Both the position numbers and the translations under genes were made by a program. A model generated the notes under the pieces. It was given only the letters and a program-made list of their open reading frames with translations. It was not told the DNA's origin and did not search any database. Shown here piece after piece: positions 22,944 through 31,019 of a stretch of DNA of 64,000 nt (position 1 is its first letter; each line of letters starts with the position of its first letter). Source of the DNA: Myxococcales bacterium (GTDB lineage: Bacteria > Myxococcota > Polyangia > Nannocystales > Nannocystaceae); NCBI GenBank assembly GCA_016793465.1, contig JAEUJW010000022.1:62001-126000 (forward strand), written 5' to 3'.

Positions 22944-23411
22944 ATGAGTTGGAAGGAATACCAGAAGACCGGCACCCTCGGGACCGAGAACAAGCGGACC
23001 CTGACCCTCCTCATCGTCGACGATGAGCGCGGCATCCTCAACACGCTCGAGGAGTCCTTCCGCGACATGTTCAAGGTGCACACCGCGAACTCCGGCGCAG
23101 AGGCCCTGCAGATCTTCCGCGACAAAGAGATCCACCTCGTCCTCAGCGACCAGCGCATGCCCGAGATGACCGGCGTCGAGCTGTTCTCCAAGCTCAAGGC
23201 GATCAACCCCGTACCGGTCCGCATCCTCATCACCGGCTACGCCGACATCAACGTGGTTATCCGCGGTCTCAACGAGGGATTGATGTGGCAGTACGTCACC
23301 AAGCCCTGGGACACCGAAGAACTGAAGACGCTCCTCCGCCGCGCCGCCCAGCACTACCTCAAAGAGACGCAGAACGACGAACCCGACCCCATCCGCGGTC
23401 TGAGCTTCTAA
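22944..23411 (+). CDS. Single-domain response regulator
   Basis: A 155-residue receiver. Acidic pocket Asp26-Asp27 (VDDE), phospho-acceptor Asp69 in LVLSDQRMPEMTG, Thr97 and Lys120 in VTKPW are all present. The segment INVVIRGLNEGLMWQYVTKPW is typical of receivers of the RpfG/hybrid type. There is no output domain after about residue 145, so it must act by protein contact. It lies 73 bases after tryptophanase in the same direction and is the likely partner of the upstream kinase. Confidence 0.9.
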   Translation: MSWKEYQKTGTLGTENKRTLTLLIVDDERGILNTLEESFRDMFKVHTANSGAEALQIFRDKEIHLVLSDQRMPEMTGVELFSKLKAINPVPVRILITGYADINVVIRGLNEGLMWQYVTKPWDTEELKTLLRRAAQHYLKETQNDEPDPIRGLSF

Positions 23412-23894
23412 TTCCCACCCACCCGCCCTCCGCTGCCGCGGGCTGCTTGTTTCTTCGCCGGACCGCCCGTCCTCGCTGCTTGTTTCTTCGCCGGACCGCC
23501 CGCTCGTCCTCGCTGCGCGGGCTGCTTGTTTCTTAGCCGGACCGCCCGTCCGTCCTCGCTGCCGCGGGCTGCTTGTTTTTCACGGATCGCCCGTCCTCGC
23601 TGCGCGGGCTGCTTGTTTCTTCGCCGGACCGCCCGCCCGTCCTCGCTGCGCGGGCTGCTTGTTTCTTACCCGGACCGCCCGTCGCGGGCTGCTTGTTTCT
23701 CCTCTGCTTGCTTCTTCCTGTCCTCGTGAGCGCCTGTCCTCGCCGACGGGCGTCGTCCGTTAAACCGCTCCCAGCGCTTGTCTGCGCCTTCTCTGCGCCG
23801 GAAAAAACGGTGGAGACGGCCCCCGAAGCGAGCTAGGATGGTCGGGGATTCGTTCCCCCGATCGGCTGCCGTCGGGACCGCAAAGGAACACGAA
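23412..23894. repeat. Non-coding stretch with a seven-copy minisatellite
   Basis: Between about 23430 and 23705 the word GCTTGTTT recurs at 23445, 23478, 23524, 23571, 23611, 23657 and 23691. Each copy sits in a 33-47 base unit reading roughly CTCGCTGCGCGGGCTGCTTG then TTTCTTCGCCGGACCGCCCG. The rest (23706-23810) holds nothing I recognise. No gene is supported, although frames through the repeat stay open. Confidence 0.8.
23811..23839 (+). promoter_or_regulatory. Putative promoter of the first roadblock-like gene
   Basis: TGGAGA (23811-23816), a 17-base spacer and TAGGAT (23834-23839). The same TAGGAT followed by GTC or GGTC stands upstream of the second paralogue at 24398-24403, which supports its reality. 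Confidence 0.45.
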
Positions 23895-24278
23895 ATGAAT
23901 CTGAAAACCGTAAACTCCCTGCTCGTCGAGGTCGAGGACGGCTTGATGGGCGGCCTCGCCGCGACGGACGTGTTCAGCAAGTCGTCCGGCATGTCGGTCG
24001 CCGGCGTCCGCAGCTCGCCCAAGGCGTGCGCCCTGTTCAACGTGCTGTGCGAGCGCATCAGCGAGACGATCAAGAAGTCCGGCCTCCCGGTCCCCGAATT
24101 CCTCGCCCAGACCATGCTGCGCCTCGGCGAGGACGGCAACGTCATGATCGTCATCATCGACCTGGACGCCAAGTACCGCTGGGGTATGGCGGTCGACTGC
24201 ACCAAGGCCCAGCTCGGGCTCCTCGTCAGCGTCGTCCTCCCCGACACCCTCCCCCGCCTCCGCGAAGCCCTCCGCTGA
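23895..24278 (+). CDS. Roadblock/LC7-like small protein, copy 1
   Basis: A 127-residue soluble protein beginning MNLKTVNSLLVEVEDGLMGG. The layout of helix, SGMSVAGVRSSPK strand, ALFNVLCERISETIKKSG helix, then MLRLGEDGNVMIVIIDLDAKYRW strands and a final helix LPDTLPRLREAL fits the roadblock/LC7 fold, whose members (MglB for example) bind small Ras-like GTPases. This is a fold-level inference without alignment. The next gene is a near-identical paralogue. No GTPase gene is adjacent. Confidence 0.65.
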   Translation: MNLKTVNSLLVEVEDGLMGGLAATDVFSKSSGMSVAGVRSSPKACALFNVLCERISETIKKSGLPVPEFLAQTMLRLGEDGNVMIVIIDLDAKYRWGMAVDCTKAQLGLLVSVVLPDTLPRLREALR

Positions 24279-24291
24279 CCGTATCCGCCCA

Positions 24292-24327
24292 CGAAGCGCT
24301 TCGGCCGCCCGGCGGCCGGGCGCTTCG
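24292..24327. terminator. Large two-step hairpin between the paralogues
   Basis: Outer stem CGAAGCGC (24292-24299) / GCGCTTCG (24320-24327) and inner stem CGGCCGCC (24302-24309) / GGCGGCCG (24311-24318). No T-tract. It probably ends transcription of copy 1. Confidence 0.6.
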
Positions 24328-24397
24328 CTGCATCTACACCCTGCCACCCGCGGATCCCGGAACAAAATAAGGCTTGGATCCAGCCTCCTTCAAAGAG

Positions 24398-24403
24398 TAG
24401 GAT
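24398..24403 (+). promoter_or_regulatory. Putative -10 box of the second roadblock-like gene
   Basis: TAGGAT, ending 9 bases before the ATG, with TTGGAT at 24374-24379 as a possible -35. It mirrors the box upstream of copy 1. Confidence 0.4.
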
Positions 24404-24412
24404 GTCACCGCC

Positions 24413-24796
24413 ATGAACCTGAAGACCGTCAATTCCCTGCTCTCCGAGGTCGAGGACGGCCTGATGGGTGGCCTCGCGGCGACCGACGTCTTCAGCAAGT
24501 CCTCCGGTATGTCCGTCGCTGGCATCCGCAGCTCGCCGAAGGCCTGCGCTCTCTTCAACGTGCTGTGCGAGCGCATCAGCGAGACCATCAAGAAGTCCGG
24601 CCTGCCCGTGCCCGAGTACGTGCACCAGACGATGCTGCGCCTCGGCGAGGACGGCAACGTCATGATCGTCATCATCGACCTCGACGCCAAGTACCGCTGG
24701 GGTATGGCCGTCGACTCGACCAAGGCCCAGCTCGGCATCCTCGTCAGCGTCGTGCTGCCCGACACCCTGCCCCGCCTCCGCGACGCCCTGCGCTGA
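24413..24796 (+). CDS. Roadblock/LC7-like small protein, copy 2
   Basis: The same length (127) as copy 1 and nearly the same sequence; differences cluster around residues 85-90 (EYVHQ here, EFLAQ in copy 1) and include Ser for Cys in AVDSTKAQ. The DNA also differs at many third positions, so the duplication is not recent or is held by selection on protein. Each copy has its own upstream box and a hairpin lies between, which argues for separate expression. Function as for copy 1: possible regulator of a Ras-like GTPase. Confidence 0.65.
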   Translation: MNLKTVNSLLSEVEDGLMGGLAATDVFSKSSGMSVAGIRSSPKACALFNVLCERISETIKKSGLPVPEYVHQTMLRLGEDGNVMIVIIDLDAKYRWGMAVDSTKAQLGILVSVVLPDTLPRLRDALR

Positions 24797-25101
24797 CTCC
24801 ACCGCCCTTCGGGCCTGGGTCGGCTCCGCCGCTCGGCCCTTCGGGCCTCCGTCCTGCTTTCGAACTCGATCGCCTTCGTCGCGGACCTCGTGCCGCGTAC
24901 GGAGGCGTCGATCGTTCGAAGCTTCGACGTCGCCACCTGCGCCGGCGCTCCGCGTGTGATGCGAACGCACCTGCGACGACGCGCGTGCGCGTGCATGCAT
25001 CCACGGCACGCGCATGCATGCGCAGCGACCTGGTCGAAGGGTCAGGTCGGTTCGCTTGACCCCCCGCGGCCCATCCCGCACTCTGGACCCTCGGAGGCCC
25101 G
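24797..25101. other. Intergenic stretch between roadblock copy 2 and trpS
   Basis: It contains two small CCCTTCGGG hairpins (near 24804 and 24838) and a tract of alternating purine and pyrimidine (GCGCGTGCGCGTGCATGCAT at 24981-25000, then CGCGCATGCATGCGCA near 25009-25024). No gene, tRNA or T-box is seen. GGAGG lies just before the trpS start. Confidence 0.6.
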
Positions 25102-26163
25102 ATGAACGACCGCAAGCCCCGCCTGTTGACCGGTGACCGCCCGACCGGACCCCTGCACCTGGGCCACCTGGTCGGCACGCTGCAGAGCCGCGTCGACCTG
25201 CAGGACAGCCACGAGTGCTTCCTGATCGTGGCCGACCTCCACTCGCTCACGACCCGCTGGAAGCGCGAGCAGATCACCGAGCTCCCGGCCCGCGTCCGCG
25301 ACGTCGTGCTCGACCTGCTCAGCGTCGGCATCGACCCCAAGCGCAGCACCATCTACCTCCAGTCGGGCGTACCCGCGGTCTACGACCTCGCGATCCTGCT
25401 GCAGATGCTCACCCCGGTCGCGCGCCTGTCGAAGATCGACAGCATCAAGGACATGGCCCGCAGCGCCGGCCTGGCCGACGCCGAGGTGCCGATCGGCCTG
25501 CTCGGCTACCCCGTGCTGCAGGCCGCCGACATCCTCATGGCCAACGCCGAGCTCGTGCCCGTCGGCGGCGACAACGAGACCCACGTGCACGTCGCCCGCG
25601 AGCTCGCCGAGCACTTCAACGAGGCCTACGGCCCGGTGTTCTCGGTGCCGCAGCCGACCATCTCGTCGACCCCCTCGCTGCCCGGCGTCAACACCATCGC
25701 CGGCGGCGCCGAGCAGAAGATGTCCAAGTCGCTCGGCAACACCATCAACCTGAAGGACACCTCCGAGGAGGTCGCCCGCAAGGTCCGCACCCTGCCCGGG
25801 CCGCTGCCCGGCGAGCCCGGCCACCCACCGCTGTTCGCCTACGCCGATGCCTTCATCCCCGCCGAGGCCGAGTCCCTGCGCCGCGACTACGACCGCGGCG
25901 CCATCGGCTTCGCCGCCGTGCAGGACCGCATCATCGGGGCGATCGAGGACGTGCTCGCCCCGATCCGCGAGCGCCGCGCCGCCTTCGCCGCCGACCGCGG
26001 CCGCGTCGAGGAGATCCTCGTCGACGGCACGATCACCGCGCGCAAGGTGGCTTACGACACGCTCGCCAAGGTCCGCGAGGCCATGGGCCTCGAGCCGCTG
26101 TGGTCGGGCCTCGTGCAGGCCACGCAGGCCCGCGCCGAGGCGCGCAAGAAGCCCAGCTACTGA
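25102..26163 (+). CDS. trpS: Tryptophanyl-tRNA synthetase
   Basis: A 353-residue class I aminoacyl-tRNA synthetase that charges tRNA-Trp. The HIGH-type motif is PLHLGH (17-22) and KMSKS is at 206-210. VGGDNETHVHVAREL and the GYPVLQAADIL segment are standard for TrpRS. The length is normal. GGAGG precedes the ATG at good spacing. It closes a 9-kb block that also holds trpB2 and tryptophanase, so tryptophan use, breakdown and resynthesis are grouped here. Confidence 0.95.
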   Translation: MNDRKPRLLTGDRPTGPLHLGHLVGTLQSRVDLQDSHECFLIVADLHSLTTRWKREQITELPARVRDVVLDLLSVGIDPKRSTIYLQSGVPAVYDLAILLQMLTPVARLSKIDSIKDMARSAGLADAEVPIGLLGYPVLQAADILMANAELVPVGGDNETHVHVARELAEHFNEAYGPVFSVPQPTISSTPSLPGVNTIAGGAEQKMSKSLGNTINLKDTSEEVARKVRTLPGPLPGEPGHPPLFAYADAFIPAEAESLRRDYDRGAIGFAAVQDRIIGAIEDVLAPIRERRAAFAADRGRVEEILVDGTITARKVAYDTLAKVREAMGLEPLWSGLVQATQARAEARKKPSY

Positions 26164-26221
26164 CGCCGCGGCCGCGGCGGGGCGCCGGACCGCGACCACG
26201 CGCGGCGGCTGACGCCCCCGC

Positions 26222-27901
26222 TCACGGCGCGGCGATCCACAGCTCGACGTTGCGGTCCTCCGGGTCCATCCCGCGGCCGTCCGTCGTGCGCCAGGCCGTC
26301 GTGTAGTCGGCCACCGCCAGCGCGCGCCCCTCGTCGGCGATCGGGTCGTCGTCCGCCACGAAGTCGAAGGCCAGCGCGCGGATCGACAGGAACCCGTTGT
26401 CCTGGTCCCACACCTCGAGCAGCCGCATCTGGCTCGGGAAGTCGGCCAGCGCCGGCGAGGCCACCTCCCAGTAGGCGTGCCCGCCCATCGGCGCGCGCGG
26501 CTGCACGTGCATGGTGTGCGAGTGGGCCGCGAGGTGCAGCAGCACGTGCGGGTGCCCGCCGAGCAGGGCGACGAACTCGTCCGGCGTCAACGCGTCGGCG
26601 AACTCCTCGCCGATGCCCTGCTCGTTGCCGTCGGACAGGCGGTCGGCCCGGTGGTGGGAGGTCACGATCACCGCCTTGCCGTCGGCCGCGGCCTGCTGCA
26701 GCGCCGGCTCGAGGATCGCGTCGACGTCGACCTGCCGCACCAGCCCGGTCGCGCCGCCGGTCGCCGCCGCCGTGTCGAAGATCAACAGCCGCAGCGGCGT
26801 GCCCGCGACGTCGAAGGTGTAGAAGGCCCGCCCGAGCGCCAGCGCGTCCGCGGTGATGCCGTGGCCGTCACCGCCGGCGGCGACCCGCTGCAGCATCTCG
26901 GCCTCGCCGAGGAAGGTCCGCGCCGGATCCGACGGCACCGACCCGGTCACGATCGGCCCGCCCGGCTGCGACCAGTCGCGCGTGCCCGCCACCGCCGTCG
27001 ACCCGGTCGGCTCGCCCATCCAGTCGGCGACCGGCCAGTTGCCCTGGCGCAGGATGTCGTGGTTGCCGGTCACCCACAGCCACGGCACGTCGAGCCCGAC
27101 CGGCGTGAAGCGGTCCTTGGGGTCGTTGCCCGGCCCCGGCACCGGGTCGTCGTCGATCGCCGAGTCGCACTCGACCTCCGGCGCGCCGTCGAGGATGCCC
27201 ATGAACCACTCGAGCTCGTTCGCCTGCGCGTTGTCGACGTTGTCCCCGCCGAGCAGCACGAAGTCGACCGGCGCGTCGACGTGGACGCGGTTGATCGTCC
27301 GCGCGGCGGCGTCGAGCATGCGACACAGGTGGGCCTCCTGCGGGCGGAACGCGCCGTCCTCGATCTGATCGAAGTTCACCAGCCGCGCCGGCGACTCGTC
27401 GTCGGTCAGCTGGGTGTCCGCGAGATGCACGAACCTCGCCAGCAGCTGCGGCGCGGGCCCCGGCGCCGGCGGCTCGGCCCCGTCGAGCGTCAGCGGCAGC
27501 ACCGGCTCGCCCGCCTGCAGCTCGATCTGCCCGTAGCCGTCGGCCATGGCTTGATCGCGCTGCTCCGGGATCCTCACGTCGACCACCCGCTCCGCGTCGA
27601 CGGCGTGTGTCGGCACCCGCCGCGCCGCGTCGGTCATCACCACCGGCTGTTCCAGCGGCGGCAAGGCCGGCGGCGGCGGATCGCCGGTGCTGCTCTCGCC
27701 GCCGCTCGAGCTCGCCGTGGTCCCGCTCGTCGACCCGCTCGAGCCCGCGTCCGGCGCCCCGGTCGTCGGCGCCGGCGAGGTCTCACCGCCCGCCGTCGTC
27801 GCCGCCGCGCCGCTGCTGCCCGGACCCTCGTCGGCGGCGGGCGGGTCGCCCGCACAAGCCGCGAGCAGGAGGCCGAGGAGCGTCGATCGGTGCGCGTGCA
27901 T
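26222..27901 (-). CDS. Metallophosphoesterase lipoprotein
   Basis: A 559-residue exported protein. The signal peptide ends LLLAAC, and a Ser/Gly/Thr/Ala-rich linker of about 65 residues follows, typical of surface lipoproteins in this genome. The calcineurin-like phosphoesterase blocks come in order: HLADTQL, LLGGDNVD, VTGNHD, TSHHRAD and AAHSHTMH, giving the two-metal site. The family hydrolyses phosphomono- or diesters; substrate unknown. The start MHAHRST at 27901 is preferred over an ATG 24 bases upstream because it begins a compact signal peptide. Confidence 0.85.
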   Translation of the reverse strand: MHAHRSTLLGLLLAACAGDPPAADEGPGSSGAAATTAGGETSPAPTTGAPDAGSSGSTSGTTASSSGGESSTGDPPPPALPPLEQPVVMTDAARRVPTHAVDAERVVDVRIPEQRDQAMADGYGQIELQAGEPVLPLTLDGAEPPAPGPAPQLLARFVHLADTQLTDDESPARLVNFDQIEDGAFRPQEAHLCRMLDAAARTINRVHVDAPVDFVLLGGDNVDNAQANELEWFMGILDGAPEVECDSAIDDDPVPGPGNDPKDRFTPVGLDVPWLWVTGNHDILRQGNWPVADWMGEPTGSTAVAGTRDWSQPGGPIVTGSVPSDPARTFLGEAEMLQRVAAGGDGHGITADALALGRAFYTFDVAGTPLRLLIFDTAAATGGATGLVRQVDVDAILEPALQQAAADGKAVIVTSHHRADRLSDGNEQGIGEEFADALTPDEFVALLGGHPHVLLHLAAHSHTMHVQPRAPMGGHAYWEVASPALADFPSQMRLLEVWDQDNGFLSIRALAFDFVADDDPIADEGRALAVADYTTAWRTTDGRGMDPEDRNVELWIAAP

Positions 27902-27943
27902 GGGCGGATGGTACGTCCGCCGCACCTCCGCGTCACCGCAGGA

Positions 27944-28681
27944 CTACGTGCCCGGCACCACGCGGGTCACCGCGATCCGCGGCGGCGCGCCGTCGGGGAA
28001 GCGCACAGCCAGGGCCAGGCGATGGCGGTCGGTCGGCGCGTCGAGATAGAACTGCCAGCCCTCGGGCGTGTCGCCGAGCGACGGGTCGATCGTCAGCGCG
28101 ATCGCCGGCCCGGTGTCGAGGTCGTAGCCGAAGCGCTGCAGCGAGATCGCCAGCCCCATGCCGCGCGCCTTGATGTACGCCTCCTTCAGCGTCCACAGGT
28201 CGAAGAACCGCCCGTGCTGGCGCTCGCCGGGCAGCGCGCGCAGCCCGGCCACCTCGCCCGCCGCGAAGAAGTGCTCGGCGATCTGATCGGTGTGCGAGCG
28301 CCGCCACGTGTCCTCGACGTCGACCCCGACCTCGCCCCGCGCCACCGCCACCGCCACCAGCCCGTCGGTGTGCGATAGGTTGAACCGCAGATCGCCGAGC
28401 CCGTGCGCCGGATCGATGTCGGGCCGCCCGTAGCCGTTGGCCACGAACCGCCAGGCCGCCGGCGGCAGGTCGGCGTAGCGCGACAGCGTCGTCCGCACCA
28501 GCGCCCGCGCCACCAGGAACTGGTGGCGATGGCGGGCGAACAGGAAGCGCGCCTGCCGGCCCGCCTCCTCCGGGTTCATCCACGCGGCGTAGGCGGCCAG
28601 CAGCGCCTCGTCCGCGATCTCCTCCGGCGTCGTCAGCCACACGTGCACCTCGTCGGGTGCGAGCGACAGCAGGTCGGACAC
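27944..28681 (-). CDS. 4'-phosphopantetheinyl transferase, Sfp type
   Basis: A 245-residue enzyme that moves phosphopantetheine from CoA to carrier proteins of fatty acid, polyketide or peptide synthases. The Mg-binding motif GVDVED has Asp121 and Glu123; WTLKEAYIKARG has Trp163, Lys166, Glu167 and Lys171. The length is that of the Sfp/AcpT class acting on secondary metabolism. The start is the GTG of MSDLLSLAPDEV, with GGGGGG upstream. No synthase gene is in the window. It is divergent from hemH. Confidence 0.9.
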   Translation of the reverse strand: MSDLLSLAPDEVHVWLTTPEEIADEALLAAYAAWMNPEEAGRQARFLFARHRHQFLVARALVRTTLSRYADLPPAAWRFVANGYGRPDIDPAHGLGDLRFNLSHTDGLVAVAVARGEVGVDVEDTWRRSHTDQIAEHFFAAGEVAGLRALPGERQHGRFFDLWTLKEAYIKARGMGLAISLQRFGYDLDTGPAIALTIDPSLGDTPEGWQFYLDAPTDRHRLALAVRFPDGAPPRIAVTRVVPGT

Positions 28682-28822
28682 GATGCCCCCCACGCTGCAA
28701 CCACCGCCGTCCGCGGTCAAGCACCCGATGCAGATGCACCGCCGGACCCGCCCGCCCGACGCGTCGCCGGCTCGCGCCTTCGCCCTTGTCACCTCGGCCG
28801 CCTCGGTCCACCATCGCCGCCC

Positions 28823-29878
28823 GTGTTTGCGCCCCGGACCGGAGTCCTCCTCGTCAACCTCGGCACCCCCGACGCGCCGGAGGCCCCCGAGGTCCGCCGC
28901 TACCTCCGCGAGTTCCTGAGCGACCCGCGCGTGCTCGACATCTCGCCGATCGGCCGCTGGCTGCTGCTCAACCTCATCATCTTGCCGCTCCGCCCCGCCC
29001 GCTCGGCGGCCGCCTACCGCAAGATCTGGGGCGCCGACGGCTCGCCCCTGCTGGTCCACAGCCGCGAGCTCACCGACCGCGTGCGCACCGCCCTGCCCGA
29101 GCTCCCGGTCGAGCTCGCCATGCGTTACGGCAACCCCTCGATCGCCGCCGGCCTCGCCGCCCTGCGCGAGCGCGGCTGCGACCGCCTGGTCGTGCTCCCG
29201 CTCTACCCGCAGTACGCCGCCAGCTCGACCGGCTCGACCGCCGAGGCCGTCTACAGCGCCGCCGCCGCCCTGTGGAACACCCCGTACGTCACCCTCGTGC
29301 CGCCGTTCTACGACGACCCCGGCTTCATCGCCGCCTTCGCCGCCGTCGGCGCCCCGGTGCTCGCCGACTTCAAGCCCGACCACGTGCTCTACAGCTTCCA
29401 CGGCCTGCCCGAGCGGCACATGCACAAGAGCGACCTGTCCGGCGCGCACTGCCTGCGGAGCGACAATTGCTGCGACGCGATCGTCGCGGCCAACCGCCAC
29501 TGCTACCGCGCCCAGTGCCACGTCACCGCCCGCGCCCTGACCGAGCGCCTCGGCCTCGACCCCGCCGCCACCACGATCAGCTTCCAGTCGCGCCTCGGCC
29601 GCACCCCGTGGATCCGGCCCTACACCGACGTCGTCCTGCCCGATCTGGCCCGCCGCGGGATCAAGCGCGTGGCCGTGTTCTGCCCCGCGTTCGTCGCCGA
29701 CTGTCTGGAGACCCTCGAAGAGATCGGCATCCGCGCCGAAGAAGACTTTAAGAAGGCCGGCGGCGAGGCCCTGCGCCTGGTCCCCAGCCTCAACGCCCAC
29801 CCCGCCTGGGTCGACGCCGTGGTCGGTATGATCCGCGAGGCCGCCCCTCACGCCCGCAGCCTGCCGGTCGTTCGCTGA
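28823..29878 (+). CDS. hemH: Ferrochelatase
   Basis: A 351-residue enzyme that inserts iron into protoporphyrin IX, the last step of protoheme synthesis. LLVNLGTPDAPE at the start, YSFHGLPERH with the catalytic His, and YPQYAASSTGS are hallmark segments. A Cys-rich stretch (HCLRSDNCCDAI...HCYRAQC) lies after the His motif; similar spacing is known in ferrochelatases with variable metal or cluster content, but I cannot say more. The start is GTG, chosen because homology begins at VLLVNLG; no clear ribosome site. Confidence 0.92.
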   Translation: MFAPRTGVLLVNLGTPDAPEAPEVRRYLREFLSDPRVLDISPIGRWLLLNLIILPLRPARSAAAYRKIWGADGSPLLVHSRELTDRVRTALPELPVELAMRYGNPSIAAGLAALRERGCDRLVVLPLYPQYAASSTGSTAEAVYSAAAALWNTPYVTLVPPFYDDPGFIAAFAAVGAPVLADFKPDHVLYSFHGLPERHMHKSDLSGAHCLRSDNCCDAIVAANRHCYRAQCHVTARALTERLGLDPAATTISFQSRLGRTPWIRPYTDVVLPDLARRGIKRVAVFCPAFVADCLETLEEIGIRAEEDFKKAGGEALRLVPSLNAHPAWVDAVVGMIREAAPHARSLPVVR

Positions 29879-29901
29879 ACGAAAATTAAATTATTAAAAC
29901 T

Positions 29902-30816
29902 TCAGCGCTTGCCGAGCTGGACCGTCGCGGCCTTGCCCTTGCCCGCGACCCCCGGGTCGTCGCCGAGCGGGCCCGACCCGACCTCGACGCTCGCGCCCTC
30001 GGGCGTCGTCAGCACCACCCCCGGCCGCGCCAGCGAGCGGTGCACCACCGCCAGCCCGACCACCCCGTGCGGACCGCGCGCCCACGAGGTCCAGCGCCCG
30101 GCCTCGGGCCGCTCGGGCGAGCGCAGCGCCGCGGCCTCGCGCGGCTCGGCCTGCGCCTTGACCTGGACCATCACCCGGTTGACCTGCCCGCGCGCGTGGA
30201 TCCTGGCCAGAGGTTCCTGTCCCATGAAGCAGCCCTTGTCGTAGCTGACCGCCGCCGTGAACCCGACCTCCGGCGGGAACACGTCCGCCGTGATCTCGTG
30301 GCCCCACGCCGGCGCCGCCGCGGCCACGCGGTGCAGGTGCCACGCGTTCGCGTCGGCCTGCGCGCGCCCGGCCAGCGCCTCCGTCAGCGCCGCCGCGGTC
30401 CCGACCAGCAGCCCGCCCGGCGCCGGGTGGTGCGTCGTGTAGCAGCGCACCGCCTCGCTCGTCGCCGGCGCCTCGGGCCAGGCCAGCGCGAAGCGGGCCT
30501 CGGGGTCGAGCGTCAGCGTCACGTCGTCCATGATGATGTGGCGGTCGAGCAGCCCCACCACCGCCTCCGCGAGCTCGGCCGGGATCGCCAGCGCCAGCGC
30601 CTCGTCGGCGTCGCGCAGGATCAACACCTCCGCGATCAGCTTGCCCTTGACCGTCAGCAGCGCCGCCGGGGCCGCGTGGCCCGGGCGCACCGCGGCGACG
30701 TCGGCCGACAGCACCCCCTGCAGGAAGCGCAGCACGTCGGCCCCGCCGAGGCGGACGAGCCGGCGATCGTGGTGCGGGAGCGAGTCGAGTCGGACGTACC
30801 AGGCAGTCACTTCCAC
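29902..30816 (-). CDS. ygfZ: YgfZ/GcvT-like folate-binding protein
   Basis: A 304-residue tetrahydrofolate-binding protein that helps maintain certain Fe-S enzymes. The diagnostic motif is Lys194-Gly-Cys196-Phe-Met-Gly-Gln-Glu201 followed by ARIHARG. An N-terminal GcvT-like domain (LGGADVLRFLQGVLSADV) is present. The start is GTG; another GTG is 6 bases on. The gene faces hemH; the 23 bases between them are AT-rich and contain the octamer TTATTAAA at 29891-29898. Confidence 0.85.
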   Translation of the reverse strand: MEVTAWYVRLDSLPHHDRRLVRLGGADVLRFLQGVLSADVAAVRPGHAAPAALLTVKGKLIAEVLILRDADEALALAIPAELAEAVVGLLDRHIIMDDVTLTLDPEARFALAWPEAPATSEAVRCYTTHHPAPGGLLVGTAAALTEALAGRAQADANAWHLHRVAAAAPAWGHEITADVFPPEVGFTAAVSYDKGCFMGQEPLARIHARGQVNRVMVQVKAQAEPREAAALRSPERPEAGRWTSWARGPHGVVGLAVVHRSLARPGVVLTTPEGASVEVGSGPLGDDPGVAGKGKAATVQLGKR

Positions 30817-31019
30817 AGCTTATGACAACCCCGCGGGGGATCGCGCAAGGCCGCCCGCCGTGCGACCCGTCCCGCCGCGCCGCGCCGCCGCGACGCCGCC
30901 GTCGCCGGACCGCCCGCGGATCCTCCTCACGCCGATCACCAGCGATTCCCGCGCCCGCGGCCCCGCCCGGGCCCCGCGCCGGCTTGATTCGCCGCAGCCC
31001 CCGGCCTACAAGGGTGGCC

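Noticed and set aside
23430..23705. CRISPR array
   Set aside because: Repeats and intervals are not of constant length, the intervals are themselves similar, and no cas gene is present.
23440..23730. Repeated peptide (FLRRTARP type) encoded across the minisatellite
   Set aside because: No start with a ribosome site, unit lengths are not multiples of three throughout, and the frame shifts between units.
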